NCBI RefSeq assembly: GCF_000204055.1
Contig: NW_006768832.1
Span: forward strand, 289,280-353,279
Length of the DNA: 64,000 nucleotides
Reading direction: 5' to 3'
DNA from: Melampsora larici-populina 98AG31
Taxonomy: Eukaryota > Basidiomycota > Pucciniomycetes > Pucciniales > Melampsoraceae
Part shown: piece by piece, positions 46,535-58,763 of the stretch
How positions within the stretch are numbered: position 1 is the stretch's first letter
Layout: each line of letters begins with the position of its first letter
Notes under the pieces: generated by a model
What the model was told of the DNA's origin: nothing
Databases searched by the model: none
Seen by the model: only the letters and a program-made list of their open reading frames with translations
Made by a program: the position numbers and the translations under genes

Positions 46535-47030
46535 TGATGAAAGCGCTACGAGTAATAAGTAGGTGTACTATATCCTGCTCTTAGGAATAGTGACTAACCT
46601 AGAAGAAGATAACACAATACAAAGAAAACATCAATCACTAGTTTATAGAAATGAAATGATAATAGAGAAGAACTATTAAAGCATCTGTTAAAGGTTAGGA
46701 TAATAAGATTTAGCACATGTTGATAGTGTGAGCTGTGATCTATGTCAAAGATGTGACTAACAAACTCATATCAGATAATGATTCTATTCAGAGGGAAACA
46801 AGTTTATGAAATACGTACGTTCTCTTTTCCAGAGATGGGAAAAGAGAACTACATCAGAGAGCTCAAAAGATTATAAGGAAAAGGGATTTGACTAATTGGG
46901 TTTAAATGAAACTTATGACATCATTCTTGTCTATCCTTCATTTAAGTGATTCTTTCTTCTTTAACCCTTAAGGCTTGTTATGTTTTACTTATGTCTTTTA
47001 CTAAATTATCTCCTTACGTTGATTGAACAT
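46535..47030 (-). mobile_element. Solo LTR related to the copia element at 54.0 kb
   Basis: On the sense strand it starts TGTTCAATC near 47029 and ends GCTTTCATCA at 46535. It shares with the 54.0-kb LTR a hairpin ending GAAC directly followed by GTACGT, and the terminal TCATCAGGT. No matching target duplication was found, so the limits are approximate. Confidence 0.45.
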
Positions 47031-49047
47031 TAACATGTAAATTTTGAGCTATATACAAGTATAGCTGCCTTGGTGTAAATGTAGAGTATATTATTTACAC
47101 CTCTTTACCCTTAGGACTCATAATTCCCATATCAGTCTGAGTTCTGTATCCCATTTGTACAAGTGTTTTCAGTTTTGCCTTGCAAGGTTGATTGCTTGTT
47201 AAATAAGTTATATAATTAATTGCTAGATGGCCCAGTGTCTTACACCTTTCTACTTTGATGGCAAGTTTTAAACTTAGCTGACCCTAAGCTATATTGTGCT
47301 CCATTGTCAATTTATATGTACTGTAAGGCTGAAGCCTGACATTGAAGAGAGAGGCTTATAACTTAATATTTATGCACAGCTTGCACTTTCAGCCTTGGCA
47401 GTGGGTGTGCCTGCCTATTCTCTAGTAGATAGGTTAGCAAGGGACATTCTGTAACATGGCACTTGCTCTCTAATCAAACTTTCCTGCTGATCCCCAATCC
47501 AAAAACCACTCTAGAAGTGAAAAACCTGCTAACAATGTGCAAAAAACTGGGCCAAGTGCACTTGGTCCTTATGATCAGCTACTGAAATGTTTAAATCATG
47601 ACCATAAACTGTAATTTTGAGCCCATCCTCAGTTTCATTGAATTTGTACTCCATTGCAAACTTCATATTTCTCACCTTCAGATTTCACTTATATGTATAA
47701 ACCTGCTTGCACATAAATCTTGTATCTTCTCTTTTTGCCATATCCTATACACATCTTAATCTGCATTAAATCAAGTGAAATATATATATCATGGTTGGTT
47801 GGCTTATATGAGCTTGTATGTGGTTTAATGTTGTGAATTGGTTCTGGATTAGTACTGATTATTGAGAAATATGATTTGGGGCCAGCTTAGTCATGAGTTC
47901 ATCTCTAGATCATAGACATTCAGCTATAGATGACTTTTCACAACAGATCATCTTTCAAGATGATGGACATACAGCAAGAAGTTTTGCATGACACAGGCTT
48001 TTTTCAACTTATTGAATATCTCATTCAGTGTATTGCCAACAAAGCAGTTATAGTATCATTTCTTACACTTATGATATCTGTTGATTGGAAGTTCCTATGC
48101 AGGAACAACACTGGTTGGGCACAATTAGGCATCAGAACTATCTAGAACCAATGTGGATTACAAAAACTAGGCCTAGTTCAATGAGACCATGTGAAGAAAG
48201 CAATAAAGAAGAAAAGGAAAAGGAAAGGAAAACAGCTCAGCCTCTAGTCTAACTCCTAATGGATCTACTGTATTGTGTGACTTGTTACATGTGTGATTGT
48301 AAGTGTGACACCTTACATTGACCTTCCCACTGGCACCATCCCTCTCAAACACAATTTAGTGGATTTATATCATCATTATTTCATTTTATATTTGTTAGCT
48401 GTAGTGTGCCACCCCTTTGGGTCCTTGTGTTCCGGCAGATTCTTTGCTCTTGTTTATGCCACCAGTTGCCAAGTCAAGCTTCAGGCTGTCACATATTTGA
48501 ACTTTTGTTATCATCTATCAAAGAATTGAGCTTCAAAACAAATCTGAGGAGTGGATATATGGTCACAAGCTTCTTAAAATTCAATTTCCTTCAGAGAAAA
48601 GACATCTGAGGTTTCCTGGCCAAAAGAAAAGTTATGATATAAGGTAGCCTTTGTTTGTCCAGAACTGAAACACAGTAAAAAGGTACAAAAGGGGAAGACT
48701 TGGCCCCTTGGCCGAGTTCAACTAAGTCCCCCTTGGCAAGCAAGTTCTGGGAAATCTCAGACCGAAAATGATTATTTACATAGTCCCAAGGCCTGGCCCT
48801 CAAGGGCACCTTGTCACACTATTGTGATATGAGCTTAGTTAAGCTCCAAGTTAATTGACCTCATGCATTAATATTCCAGCACCTCCAAATCATGCTCTAT
48901 CTAAAGACAACAATAATTAAAAAAAAGTATTTGTCCTTGGAAGCAAACAAGTCATAAAATGATCAAAATCAAGTATTTTTTTTTCAAAAACTCTTTTCTC
49001 CAACCAAAGAATATCTTAAACCACAATCTCCTTGTTATTGATAAAAG
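47031..49047. other. Intergenic, no gene seen
   Basis: About 2 kb of AT-rich sequence with only short open frames. The right end is the 3' flank of the forkhead gene. Confidence 0.4.
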
Positions 49048-52000
49048 TCATGATATTCCAAGATTAAATGGTCTAGGTAAACTAATTTCTACAGATCTAA
49101 CTCCATTATTATGATGACTATTATTCGTACTAGTGATCTTCACTCTACCTTTCCTTAATTGTTCTCTAGCATGTCTACCCAAGAAATCTTCATCCTGTTT
49201 AGCTTTAGCTGTTGTCCTTCGTCGTTTCCCTAATCAGATTTCCAAGGGTCAGGTTTGGTTTGAGAAAATACAGGAGTCAAGGAAATAATCTTACAAAGTG
49301 GTAAATCTACTGTTGACCACCAATCCCCTCTACCAGGTGCATCTGCCGGTCTAGGAATTTTTACAAAACATGAATGTGATGTTAAAACATTCCTCATTGT
49401 TGCTTTCCAAGATTCAGGTGCAGTAACAAAGTATCTGAACGAACAAACAAGCAGACAAAAAGACGTCAATATCATAGACCAAAAACAATATCAACTCTTT
49501 ACCTTCACTCACGGATATTTTTTCTCTACTACTTTGAAGATTTCAGCTGCTGTCATCTTGCCACCAGGATGGGATAAGATAGCTTCTTTAGCGATTTCTG
49601 GAAACGTATTTCTTGGTCTTTCTAATGTGACGACTTGGATGGATTCCAACAAACTAGGTGCCAGTGCTGTTTCATCAATTCGATCATCTACCGTGACTGG
49701 TGTATGAGCACTGGGTAATGGTAAATTAAGTTTTCGACCCGGTGCTCGAGTTCCAGCAGCACGAGTACGACGATCTACAGGTTGATAAGTTGGTATATTT
49801 GTGGATTTGGGTCGGATCCCGACTGATGTTCGTATCACCGGACGTGATGGAGGTAACATGGCACGTCGACTGGGGAGAGTGGGTCGGGCTCGAATATGGT
49901 TGACACGTACAACGGGCGACGGCCTGGGTGCTGGCTGAACAGGCGAAGCGGGTGGGGCAGGAGGGAGAGGAAGGGGGTGGACCGGAATATCTCCCGAAGC
50001 TGTGAGTTGAACTACCCCGATTAGACTCGAAGTGACTTGATCAGATAAGGCCCTCATTCGAGCTTTCTCGCGTTCCTCTAATTCTTTCAAGAACGTCTCC
50101 TGTGCTTGTGCCTCTGCAGCTGCTAAGGCTTCCGCGATAGCATTATCAAGATGTTGGACGGCTGATGAGGGTTCAGCTTCATCCAAATCTGAGTATGAAT
50201 CGAGATCATTGAGTGCAGGAGGAGAGGGAGCGACGCAGTCTTCAGAGATAGCGGCTTGATTGATTAATGTGTCCAAAAGATTATCGAGAGCAGCTCGATC
50301 AGCTGATCGTTTCTTGCCAGCATTTGATTTGTCCGACGAATCGATATCAATGAGGGCAGGAGGAGAGGCAGCGATGCAGTCTTCAGAGACAGCGGCTTGA
50401 TTGATTAATGTGTCCAAAAGATTATCGAGAGCAGCTCGATCAGCTGAGCGGGTCTTGTCGGCATGTGATTTCCTTGATTGGGATTTTTCATGAACTTCTA
50501 CCTCCTCTGTGGGATCAACCCTTTCTATTGGTTCAATCGGGTCCAAATTCATTGGACTGAGAGCAGGTTCGGAATGTAATCGCATCTCAGTATGTGCATC
50601 AGCAAGCATCAAGTCTAAGTTGACATTAGGTTCATCATGATGCGAAGAATCTTCCAGTCTTTCCTCGTCGTCGCTATCGTCTTCAGTTGCCATATCTTTT
50701 CCGATTCCAGCTTGGACCTCTTGCATTAAATTACTGAAATCGAATAATGGCTCAGGAGGTAGATCATCATCAACGTCATCCGGAATTGGATCTGACTCTT
50801 CTTCATCTGTGTCCTTGCCGACTTCAGCCTGCACTTTTTCCATCAAGTTCTCAAAATCGAATAATGGAAGGTCAGGTTCAATTGATGAAGGTGGGTCATC
50901 ACCTCGATCTGTGTGCTGTAGCGCTCCCCTTTCATCGATTGCATCCGACTCCAATTGTAATGGCAGACTTGCAGTTACATCTGCCAAAGCTGCTTCAACT
51001 TGCTGTTGCAAACTGAGCTCAACTGGAGATGGGGTTGGTGGGATATCTTGTTGTGCTAGTCGGTTCGACTCAAAGATTTCATCCACTGGATCAGGAGGCA
51101 AGTGCGATGTCACATCTGCCAAAGCTGCTGCAACTTGCTCCTCTAAACTTAGCGCAACGGGTGATTGAGGTGAGAGAGGTATGACCGGGATTTCTGCTGG
51201 AGAATGATGATGAGATTCGGGTATGACCGGAAGTGATGCGACTTGAGTAGTGACAGGGTTCGGAGTGCGAGTGACAATAGAAGGTCGTTTTGGGGGACGG
51301 CGTCTAGTGGTCCTAGATCGAGGATTAGTCTTGGATTGAGAGTTACGAGACGTTTGTTGAGCTCGCTTGGGTTCTGTCCGAAGTGGGGGCCTATTCTGAC
51401 GGGCAGGGACAGTGGGTTGATTTGATCTGTTGCTTGAGTTGGAATTTCGAGTAGGTTCCTTGGTAAACATAGATCGACTTGCCCCCACAATTGCGCTGAG
51501 TGAAGAGCCTAATAAGGATCCAGGAAGAGGCCGCGGTGCGGTTTCTGGCTCGGTCGAGTCACCTGAATCCGACTCGTCGTCATCTTCGTCATCTTCATCT
51601 GAGTCCGACTCGATGGGCTGTTTCGCCTTGGAAGGATTTGAACGGACTTCAGGAAAGCCATACTTAGCATTACGAATCGCGGCGATCGCAGGAGACCATC
51701 GAGCCTGGGTAGAGAGATCCAGATTATTCGGGAGCACGGGCCTTCGAGCAATTCTTGGGACCGTAGCTCGATCTGGGTTTTTACCTCTAAAAGCCAAAAA
51801 CAGATAGGAAGTTGTCAGCGTCAGATTTGATACTGTGTGACATTTGACACCAAGACGAAAAGACAAAACACAAAACATAGTGAGAGTGATTTCGAAGACT
51901 AAAAGATGTTTCAACGCAACTTGGACAAACGACCTTTGGCCGGATCTACTGCTGTGTCAATGATATAATAACTTGTGTTTCCTTCACCTTCCACATAAAC

Positions 52001-53087
52001 TCTCACAAAACATTCTTTCACACTGAGATTGTGTCCTACAGCAGATTTCCAAACACGAGTTTCATGATCATCTGTTGACCTAAAGTATTCCCATCGATTG
52101 GCCAAAGCCTCACAGATTTGTTCGCGTGTCATCATTCCATAACGACTTCCCATAATTGCAGCTCGAATGATTGTCCACCAAGGATAATTAGGTTGTTGAC
52201 CTGGTGGTGGATTTGCGAGATGTTCAAGGGATGAAGTAGTGAGGGAAGGCGTAGGTCGATGGACCGCGGAGGTTTGAGATTCTCGAGGGCGAGGCCTGGG
52301 TGTGGTAATGCGTGTATCAGGTGTTAATATGGCTTGCGAAGTCGATGCGTCTTTTCTCAGTACCGGTTGTGGTGATTGCGGGGTAGAAAGCGTAGTAGGT
52401 GGTGAGGGTGCGAACGGCTCTAGAGAGGGATCGATAGCGATTGCATTGGAAGCCGCAGACGTGTCGAAGGTTGGACTAGGAGCTGAGAGGGGCGCTTGAG
52501 AGGGACTTTGTCCACCTGAATTGAATAAGCGATCAAGCATCTGATCAACTTCATCGAAAGGATCGGCGGGAGTGGCTTCAGTTTGTGGAGGTTCATTGAT
52601 GGTAGGTGTGGGGCAGGCATACAACTGTTGATCAGTTGATATGGGGCCAAGTGAGTTGGTTAATGCGAGCATCAGTTCGTTGTGTTGATCTTCCGTAAAA
52701 CCGATGTGGGGGACCGCTTCTTGGACTGATCCAGGGCCCAAATCAGGGAGAAGGTCATCATGACCGAAGTTGGTAAGAGGATCCCAAGAGGGTAAATCGA
52801 GGTCGAGGGTATCACCCCACCCTTGAGGATTTGTCTCGGTATCGAGTTGTTCTATAGCAGCATTGATTTGTGATGTCCATGAAGCGTCAAGTTCAATATC
52901 TCCTGAGATTTTATTTGAGCTATTGATCTCATCCTCGATGTCAGATTCATCTGATAAAGAATTCAAAACTTGAGCAGATAATGCTGCAATGTCCTAAAAA
53001 CAAATCAAGGATAAATTCACGTCAATCCGAGTTTTTAAACCAATAGCGTTTGATTGATGATCGAATGCTCACAAATGGTATTGACAT
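49048..53087 (-). CDS. Large nuclear protein with two forkhead domains
   Basis: Predicted transcription regulator. Five exons join in frame: 53087-53073 (ATG TCA ATA CCA TTT), 52993-51934, 51784-49513, 49434-49295 and 49229-49048, giving about 1,222 residues. All junction phases agree. The second intron's donor is uncertain (51933 or 51915). Forkhead domain 1 (about 275-355) reads YPWWTIIRAAIMGSRYGM, WKSAVGHNLSVKECFVRV. Forkhead domain 2 (about 1080-1160) spans an intron and reads IAKEAILSHPGGKMTAAEIF, SWKATMRNVLTSHSCFVKIP. The intervening 700 residues are acidic, proline-rich and disordered, with duplicated modules (LSLEEQVAAALADVT, FDFENLMEKVQAEVGKD, RSADRAALDNLLDTLINQA). A basic tail follows domain 2 (KRRRTTAKAK). 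Most fungal forkhead proteins have one domain, so this is unusual. Targets unknown. Confidence 0.8.
50205..50460 (-). repeat. Internal tandem duplication in the forkhead gene
   Basis: Two copies of about 120 bp encode RSADRAALDNLLDTLINQAA-SEDC. High nucleotide identity points to a recent in-frame duplication. Confidence 0.8.
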
Positions 53088-53857
53088 CGTTTGTATCGCG
53101 TTTTCGATTATGAGTTGCAATTGTTTGTTTGAGTTTGATTTGAAAGAGATATTAACATTTTATTGATTGTAAGATTGATTGAAGGAGAATCGAGAGAAAT
53201 AGCAGAACAGGAGTTCGAAAAATGGATGGGTTTGACTCAGCAGTCAACAGTTAAAACACTCAAATTTTAACAATACAGGTTTTGGACTGCGCAATATTCG
53301 GAAAACTTGAGACTCAACTCAGCGTGATACACCACTTATCATAGATACGACGCGTCTGATCAGCATTGAGCAGAGGTGAGGTGAAGCTGAGGATCCCTTG
53401 AGTGTTTGGTCTGAAATGAGGCTCTTTTTCTCCCACGCTGGGAGTCAAAAGTATGTCACTTGCGCCTTCATGAGAGCTTGTCATAGGATATTCGAAGGGC
53501 CAGACGTGAGGTAAAACGAGGAATACCTCTTGTCATTCACTATTCTGACCCATATCCTAATTATGAGATTCTATTTGAGGATGCCTCTGGCCCAGAAAAG
53601 ATGATATCTCACCAAATTTGTGCAAAGGTTCACCGCTATCATGAGCACAACTACCCATAAAGCTTTCTTAGTGTGATTTGTTTTTGAGAGGAGAAGTAAT
53701 ATAAACATCTTTCATACTGTTCCTTGAGGAAGCTGTCAGCTTTTGCTGCAAGAGAACTAGAAAATCAAATCCATGAGCCCTGTCTGATATGCTTAAGAGT
53801 CAAACCTACAAGTTATTAAGAATGTTTGAGTTGCCTTGGAATCACGTATGAGGTACC
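53088..53857. other. Upstream region of the forkhead gene
   Basis: Contains the 5' UTR and promoter of the minus-strand gene next to 53088. No other gene or repeat recognised. Confidence 0.4.
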
Positions 53858-54024
53858 TGATGATGCGTGTGCAATAGCACGATAAGCGTGTGACTGAGAC
53901 TACAACGCTGATAAAGAAAAACCTCCGACTCTGACCTATATATAAGGTAAGGATATGTCAATAATCTATCTTATAGATAGGATCTTATGCGGAAAGCAAG
54001 TAGTGGTTCTTCTTCCCAAAGATA
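53858..54024 (-). mobile_element. Spliced-looking partial copy of the adjacent copia LTR
   Basis: Matches the LTR at 54040-54365 except that two segments are missing, at junctions 53935/53936 and 54005/54006. Both missing segments begin GT and end AG on the sense strand. The remaining sequence differs at only a few positions. It stands in direct orientation immediately beside the LTR, separated by 15 bases. Confidence 0.7.
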
Positions 54025-54039
54025 GTTAATTTATTCACC

Positions 54040-54667
54040 TGATGATGCGTGTGCAATAGCACAATAAGCGTGTGACTGAGACTACAACGCTGATAAAGAA
54101 AAACCTCCGACTCTGACCTGAAAAACGCACAACAATAGCCAAATCAATACAAGAAAGAGAAAAAAACATAGACTAGAAGTTGTACCTATATATAAGGTAA
54201 GGATATGTCAATAATCTATCTTATAGATAGAATCTTATGCGGAAAGCAAGTAGTGCTAACATCACGTTCAAGAAAAAAAATAAGGAAAATAGAAAGAGAA
54301 CAAGTTAATAGCCATGAAACATGATATGATACAAAAATTCAGGGTACGTACGTTCTTCTTCCCAAAGATGGGGGAAGAAAGAACAAACAAAAACACTCTA
54401 CAATTCTTTATAAGGAAAACAATTTCTTTGAACCATAAGTTTGAATCCGTCATAAGTCAAACATTTCAACGTGACCTCGGCTGCATTACTTCCTACCGAT
54501 TGACATATTCAATTGATACAACATAGCTTCGATTACATTACTTCTTGATTATCATCCTGGCATGTGAGTGAATCTTTTTTCAATTTGATTTATAAACTTC
54601 GTAACTCTCCCTTCTCATCAATGTTAACTTAACTATAATTTGATTTGGTCGATTGGACATTTCAACA
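54040..54667 (-). repeat. 3' LTR of the second copia element, containing two intron-like segments
   Basis: On the sense strand it begins TGTTGAAATG next to the polypurine tract (ATTGAAGGGGGG, plus 54668-54679) and ends GCATCATCA. It includes a hairpin (TTCTTCCC..GGGAAGAA), then a 96-nt GT..AG segment (54351-54256, GTACGT..GTTAG) and a 68-nt one (54185-54118, GTACAA..TTCAG). Both are absent from the neighbouring copy. Confidence 0.7.
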
Positions 54668-54698
54668 CCCCCCTTCAATCGACACAATTGGAATACAC

Positions 54699-57600
54699 CT
54701 ACTCATCCACCCCTCTCATACCTATCAATGTCCTAAAGTGGTTAAACGGGCCTGGATGTAAGGGCTTTGTTAATATATCCGCTATCATATCGTCCGAATT
54801 ACAATGCACCAGTTTCAGAGTACCATCCTTAACCTTATCCCTGATCCAATGAAGATGTATCTCAATAGCTTTAGTCCGTCTGTGTAATACCGCATTCTCA
54901 GCTAAATCCATAGCACTTAGACTATCACAGTTTGAAATATATGGCATCTCCTGGGGAAAACCAATGGATTTCAAAAAAATTGCCAACCAAATCATCTCAT
55001 CCGCCGCCTCATTTGCTGCCTGGTATTCTGCCTCAGTTGACGACTTCGCGACGGTCTGCTGCAACCTACTACGCCAACTGATTGCTCCGCCACCTAAGAG
55101 AAAAATATAGCCAGTTGTTGACCGCCTAGTGCTTTTATCACCCGCCCAATCGGCGTCAGCAAAATGTTCTGGCAACGCATATGCATTGTTACTGATGACG
55201 TCGGTGGATGAAACATTGTTATAGTGAATGCAATAATTTAAAGTACCCCGCAAATATCGAAGCACATGCTTGAAAGCTTCCCAGTGACGTAAAGCTGGAC
55301 GTTGAAGGTGTTGAGACAAACATCCAACAACATAGGATATGTCTGGACGAGTACACTGTGACAAGTACATCAAGCTCCCCACCCCGCTGTGACAGGGATA
55401 ATTTAATAGTGCAAAAGACTTCACTTCGTCGTCAGTAGCCTTAGTCAACTTCAATCCGCCCGGAAATGGAGTAGAAGCCGGTTTACAATCCATCATCCCA
55501 AAACGCTCTAATAAGGATCTTGACATTGCCTCTTGACCAATAATATAATGATGTTTGCTCTTCCTAACAATCTGGATACCCACGACACAGGTTGAAATAC
55601 CCAAATCCTCCATCTTCCAGAAACTAGTGATTTCTTGTTTGAATTCATTGATCACATTTCCAGTGATCGCTAAGTCGTTGACATGAAGATAGAACACAAT
55701 GATATCATTATTCCGTCGCCTGATATAAACACATTCGTCTGCCTCAGACTGCTTGAAACCGGCCTTGATACACTTTTCCTTAAAATCATCATTCCATTCT
55801 TGCGCAGACTGCTTCAATCCATATAATGCTTGCAGCAGTTCACACACTAAATCTGAGGTCATGACTTCATATCCTTCTGGCTGATCCATATAGATCTCCT
55901 CTTTCAATTTGCTATTAAGAAATGCCGCCACGGCATCCATCGAGTGGATTTCAAAACCATGATAAGATGCAAAAGCCACCACAGCTCGAAAAGAAGCCGG
56001 TTTCCCAGTCGGCGCAAACGTTTGATTGTAGTCAACTCCATAAGTCTGCGTATAGCCTTTTGCCACAATACGCGCTTTATATTTACTAATGGAGCCGTCA
56101 GAGTTAAGCTTGATTTTGAAATGCCATTTACTACCAATCACAGGATGATCCTTTGGCCGTGGAACTAAACGCCACACCTTCTTCTCTTTCATGTTCTCTA
56201 ATTCTTTCTCACATGCCTTCTTCCATTCATCAATATCTGAGCTTTTCATCGCGGACTTGAAATTATGAGGCTCATTTATCAATCGAACCACAGGTCCAGC
56301 TGCAAAAGCATAGTAACCATACTCATGAAAAATTTTAAATGCCCCCTCATCATCCCAGTACGCATAATTTGCTGAAGGTTGATAGCGCTCAGTGGGTTGC
56401 CTTTCACGTTCCGACCGTCAAGGTCCGTCATTAACAGGTTCCTCTTCTATGACGGGCTCAATGACAGGCTCTTCCTCCGGTTGTTCGTCAGTCGGCGGGT
56501 CTTCAGTCTGAGGTTCAATAAGAAGTTGATCAAAAGCAGGGAAAATTACGTTATTAAGGTCAGCCTGGTGCATTCCTTCACCACCAGGTTCTTCATTGTT
56601 GTCGCTACGATTTCCATGGTTAGGTTCGATAGCGGAAGGATCCGATATTTCTCGAGCATCATCTTCAAAGGATAAGTGGGAGATATCATAAGATTTTATC
56701 TTCTTAAAGGGAAATTTCTCATCTCAAAATATCACATTGTGCAAGACAACAATGCTATTCGAGTCAAAGACAAAGACTTCATAATTTAGATTGTGATCGG
56801 TGTGACCCAACAGGACTGCTTGCTTTGAGACTTGATCAAATTTTCCGTGACTAAGTGCCTTTCAAGTTAGGACATAACACAAGCAACCAATTGGCTTCAC
56901 ATGGCTGATGTCCGGCTGTCAACCATTCCATAATTCAAATGGAGTCTTTCCAACAGGTATAGATGAGGATACAGTTCAATTCTTCAGATACACTGCAGAC
57001 TTAATAGCATATAACCAGAACCTGATAGGCAGATTTGCTTGAATCATCATTGCACAAGCAGGCTCAGTTACTGTTCTGTTTGACCTTTCAGCAACTCCAT
57101 TCTCCTCCGGAGTGTAAGTTGCAGTGGTTCTTAAATAAATACCGGCATCTTTACAGAATGGGACCATTGTATCATTGATAAACTCATAACCGTTATCCAA
57201 AGTGATCATCTTTAGCTTCCGATCGCATTGCCTCTCAACCAGGGATACGTATTGTTTGATTTTATGAAACACAACATCAGCAGATTTTGTAGAAAGGCCA
57301 ACAACATGGTGATATCTTGAATGATTGTCGGTGAACAACATAAAGTAGTGACTCCCACACACAGCACTGGTTCGGATAATACCACTTGAATCAAGGTGAA
57401 CATTATCCAAGAGATTTTGACTTCTAACATGAGTTTTGTTATGAGGGATCTTGTGTCCTTTCAACAAATCACAAGGATCACAATGAATCTTATCGGGAAT
57501 ACTAGAGAGACTGATGTTTAACCCTTTCACACTCACATTCCTGACCATTGATTTCATATATGAAATGTTGGGGTGACCTAAGCGCCGGTGTAAATAAACA

Positions 57601-57815
57601 GCATCAGCTTGATCGGTAGGCGTGATGTGGCTGGACTGAGGACTGATGGATTCGGGATAAAAGTGCCTCACCGCCGATTTAAGTAAGTGAACATCATTGT
57701 TTAAATCTCCTTTAAATGCACAGTTTCCGTGTTGGGTGATCTTAAATTGGTCTCCGGTTTTGAAAGTGATAAAGTCGTCCTTCAACAGGATAATACCACA
57801 GTAAAATAATCGCAA
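54699..57815 (-). pseudogene. Ty1/copia pol (integrase, RT, RNase H) with five TGA codons in one frame
   Basis: One uninterrupted phase of 1,039 codons, from a GAG-pre-integrase (YLHRRLGHPN) through the integrase core (VHLDSSG, TLDNGYEF, PEENGVAERSNR), RT (VWRLVPRPKDHPVIGSKW, FLNSKLKEEIYMDQPEGY) and RNase H (ADWAGDKSTRRSTTGY, AKSSTEAEY, HLHWIRDKVKDGTLKL). It is stopped only by TGA at 56978-56976, 56921-56919, 56864-56862, 56726-56724 and 56420-56418. Each is preceded by T and falls where Arg is expected (e.g. KN-stop-TVSSS, WNG-stop-QPDI, VIF-stop-DEK). The RT active box reads LHVNDLAITG, so the first catalytic Asp of the HVDD variant is Asn. The 5' end (gag and 5' LTR) is missing beyond 57815. 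Dead copy. Confidence 0.92.
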
Positions 57816-58613
57816 CCAAACGGGGCCTTAGATTTACACATCAATCCTGTCTCTGCGCCGTGGAAAAGATGATGTGGGGTTTATTGCTGTGAGGTTGTAC
57901 TTGTGGACTTTGTTGATGGCAGATATTGGAAAGAGGTTGATGATGGGTGCAAATGTATTTGCAAACAGATTATATATTTATCTGTGTTGTCTGCTTCTGC
58001 GGAGGCATGGTCTTCTTCAGCTTCATCTCCTGTGTGTCCTCCTTCCTCCGTGCTCGTCCTGTGGTCATCACGGCCTATGCTTGACCATGTTCGTCAAAAA
58101 ATGTCAAGCATCTTCATCTTGCTTTGGTTAGAGCACCAGCACCGGACGGTGCCCTACCAAATAGCAAAATACAGGCCTGCATGGTTTACTCACCCACTAA
58201 ATTTCGACTTTGACCAACCATTTCCGTTGGCCAAGCATAAATCCAAATAGGCACCAAACAGAACAAACCGTCCGACCTTTCATCTGGATTCATATCAATC
58301 ACGCATCAATCATCCCAGGACCGTGGAAAGCGCCTGTGGAGGTGGGTGACGAAAAAGGTCGGAATTTTGACAAAAATTAGGCCTAGGTTAGTGACGAAAA
58401 AGGTCGGAAATGATGTTTTTCGCAAAAACTTCAGTGACGTAAAAGGTCGGAATCGTGATCCCTAGTCAACAAATTTGCATAGGATCTTTACGTAAAGCGT
58501 AAGAAAAACATGCAAAAGGTTTAGAAAAATGTACCAAAGCGTCAGAGGAGATGTCATACAATGACAGAAAGAAGCTATTAATTGAGCCTATTGAAGCGCA
58601 CCCAATTTGAAAT
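57816..58613. other. Spacer with a short repeated motif
   Basis: No gene supported. Three copies of GTGACGWAAAAGGTCGGAA occur at about 58346, 58391 and 58434. A GAGCACCAGCACCGGACGGTGCC-like hairpin, of general TIR appearance, is near 58131, without an identified partner. Confidence 0.4.
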
Positions 58614-58763
58614 TTGTGTACTAGACTATCATCAGTTTTGATCCCTTTCAATCTGAATCTATCTGAATACATAGCTAGTATTCAAACAGTTTCAAACCAG
58701 TCTTGTGAAAAGATTCAGGAAACATTTTTTTGCACTGTGAAAGCCCTGAAGAACTCTTACAAA

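Noticed and set aside
49509..52966. Two adjacent forkhead genes
   Set aside because: No promoter or terminator fits in the 150-nt gap, phases agree across an intron there, and only the 5' part has a convincing start codon.
53858..54039. Copy at 53858 as the ancestral LTR, with the other having gained two insertions
   Set aside because: Both extra segments have GT..AG ends in the element's sense direction and intron-like lengths, so loss by splicing is simpler than two such gains.
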